A DNA stretch of 64,000 nt, taken from Brassicibacter mesophilus. GTDB taxonomy: Bacteria; Bacillota; Clostridia; Tissierellales; Proteiniboraceae. Positions 62,501 through 64,000 of the stretch are shown piece by piece. The first letter of the stretch is position 1. Every line of letters begins with the position of its first letter. Under the pieces are notes generated by a model. That model was not told the DNA's origin. It worked only from the letters and a program-made list of their open reading frames with translations, and searched no databases. The DNA is taken from positions 310,001 through 374,000 of the forward strand of contig NZ_JBNPXI010000003.1 in assembly GCF_050433385.1 (NCBI RefSeq). The letters are read 5' to 3'. The position numbers and the translations under genes are program-made.

Positions 62501-64000
62501 CTTGAGAACCTTTTAATAGAACTACAGTAGAATGTAAAGGTTTATTTATATAGTATGCCCAGTGCTAAGAAAAATCTTTTAATAGAACTACAGTAGAATG
62601 TAAAGGTATTTGGTGAAGCTTTTGTTGCTATAAATATCAGTCCTTTTAATAGAACTACAGTAGAATGTAAAGACGTCAATCGGAGGTCAACCACTGATAT
62701 AATTTAGGCTTTTAATAGAACTACAGTAGAATGTAAAGATAGTGACGTTGCAGTTAAGCATGGTAGAGCTAGAGCCTTTTAATAGAACTACAGTAGAATG
62801 TAAAGTAGAGAGTCAACATATTCATTACTAGAAGAGATAACTTTTAATAGAACTACAGTAGAATGTAAAGACATTGAACTAGAAATCTTCTTGCCCTTTC
62901 AATTTCCTTTTAATAGAACTACAGTAGAATGTAAAGAAACAAATTACTATTGAGGTATGTCCAAATTGTGGACTCTTTTAATAGAACTACAGTAGAATGT
63001 AAAGATAGATGAGGTTATTACAAAAAGGAATATGAAAATAACCTTTTAATAGAACTACAGTAGAATGTAAAGGCTGATACTGATATTGGAGTAGATTATA
63101 TAGTTATTTACTTTTAATAGAACTACAGTAGAATGTAAAGTAAAAAAAATCTTTTGGATATATGGGGCATTGGGGGCTTTTAATAGAACTACAGTAGAAT
63201 GTAAAGTTAACTATACTATTTCTTGCATCAACTATTTCTGTACTTTTAATAGAACTACAGTAGAATGTAAAGATACAATTGAAATTGAAAGTAAAAACAC
63301 TTCATCACTTTTAATAGAACTACAGTAGAATGTAAAGATAGCTGTTGCTACTTACATGATGGTAGTATTGAATACTTTTAATAGAACTACAGTAGAATGT
63401 AAAGGAAGAAATATAATGACGTTCGACATTGGAGTTACTGCTTTTAATAGAACTACAGTAGAATGTAAAGGTCGCTATATCTTCTACAACTGTATCAATT
63501 GTAGGCCTTTTAATAGAACTACAGTAGAATGTAAAGAATTATAACCAAGTTAATATAATTATAAATCAATTTGCCTTTTAATAGAACTACAGTAGAATGT
63601 AAAGAAAGAAATAATGAGGGAGTATAGAACGGAAACGTTACTTTTAATAGAACTACAGTAGAATGTAAAGTTTCTTCGCTGTTTCTAAAGTCGCAGGAAT
63701 AGGCTTACTTTTAATAGAACTACAGTAGAATGTAAAGAAAGATTTTTTTTAAGGTCATATTCCTTGTTAAGTTTCTTTTAATAGAACTACAGTAGAATGT
63801 AAAGATTAGTCATAACATGCAAATATATTTGCACATATAACTTTTAATAGAACTACAGTAGAATGTAAAGACCCAACAAGCACCCCTTTACCATCTATAT
63901 TGGCACTCTTTTAATAGAACTACAGTAGAATGTAAAGAAAATTAAGACTTCTCTTTAAATCGCTAAGATACTTTCTTTTAATAGAACTACAGTAGAATGT
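56579..64000 (+). CRISPR. Type I-B CRISPR array, at least 111 repeats, runs off the window
   Basis: A 30-bp repeat starting CTTTTAATAG and ending GAATGTAAAG recurs every 65-69 bases. By hand count there are 47 repeats before a sequencing gap (59652-59748) and 64 after it. The last one (63975) is cut by the window end. Every repeat I read is identical, with no degenerate terminal repeat, so the true end lies further on. Spacers are 35-39 bases, mostly 36. The repeat has only weak internal pairing, as is common for I-B. Its last eight bases, ATGTAAAG, would be the crRNA 5' handle after Cas6 cleavage. Many spacers read as phage-like coding sequence or ribosome-site/start regions. I saw none that clearly matches this window. 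Confidence 0.99.
59652..59748. other. Assembly gap (97 N) inside the CRISPR array
   Basis: 97 unknown bases follow repeat 47. AAG at 59749-59751 is probably the end of a repeat. One or two missing repeat units would need about 63 or 129 bases, so 97 is an estimated gap size. The spacer just before the gap is present twice in tandem, a likely assembly artefact. The real array length is therefore unknown. Confidence 0.95.

Noticed and set aside
56566..63544. Open frames across the CRISPR array (for example minus 60500-61045, with recurring FTFYCSSIK or LHSTVVLLK).
   Set aside because: They are translations of the repeat in different frames; no ribosome sites, and the period equals the repeat unit.

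Overview
The window is AT-rich DNA from a low-GC, endospore-forming anaerobic Firmicute, most likely Clostridia or Tissierellia. The evidence is strong GGAGG-type ribosome sites, a GerAB-type germination permease, two tiny YjcZ-like spore-type proteins, a T-box leader, PucR and GlnK/GlnL-type regulators, a sigma-54/TRAP module and a type I-B CRISPR locus. I cannot name the species. I saw no tRNA, rRNA or prophage. The only mobile element is an IS30-type transposase cut off by the left edge.

Layout. 1-3.9 kb: transposase edge, a small WYL-like gene under a LexA-box promoter, then a coiled-coil protein and a dynamin-like GTPase. 3.9-8.7 kb (minus): a PucR regulator and an operon of DUF5058 membrane protein, a second membrane protein and an M20 amidohydrolase. 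8.9-12.7 kb: a GlnK/GlnL-like two-component system with an AGCS (GlnT-like) symporter. 12.7-18.8 kb: XdhC, a DUF4846 lipoprotein, a GNAT, an M42 peptidase, a deletion-fused flavoprotein/ferredoxin relic beside a GntR regulator, and dinB with an anomalous start. 19.1-27.8 kb: a complete yhf-type operon (yhfZ, PRD protein, yhfU, yhfT, amidase-like gene, php, yhfS, yhfX, yhfW) with two matching operators. 28-30.3 kb: GerAB permease, two small genes and a DUF421 relic. 30.3-36.7 kb: a sensor kinase with fused periplasmic binding domain, an NtrC-type regulator, tandem activator sites, a sigma-54 promoter and a TRAP transporter. 36.8-38.4 kb: microproteins and a HAD phosphatase. 38.5-41.9 kb: T-box plus an IleS2-type isoleucyl-tRNA synthetase. 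42-47.2 kb: an amidohydrolase/TauE operon and a DUF3100 membrane pair flanking a Crp/Fnr regulator, each operon with the same operator at the same spacing from its -10 box, plus relics of an amidohydrolase and of a second ileS.

47.3-64 kb: WYL regulator, cas6, cas8b1, cas7, cas5, cas3, cas4, cas1 and cas2 (Tneap-like subtype I-B), an AT-rich leader and a very large array. By hand count it has 111 repeats (30 bp, all identical as read), runs off the right edge and is broken by a 97-base N gap. The array records its own acquisition history: two spacers overlap by 18 bases (which exposes a candidate CCT PAM), and one spacer was taken twice with different 3' ends.

The recurring theme is small regulated catabolic modules pairing a hydrolase (M20, amidohydrolase, amidase-like, phosphotriesterase-like) with a poorly characterised membrane protein (DUF5058, DUF3100, TauE, YhfT) and a local regulator. 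Scars of gene loss lie between them.
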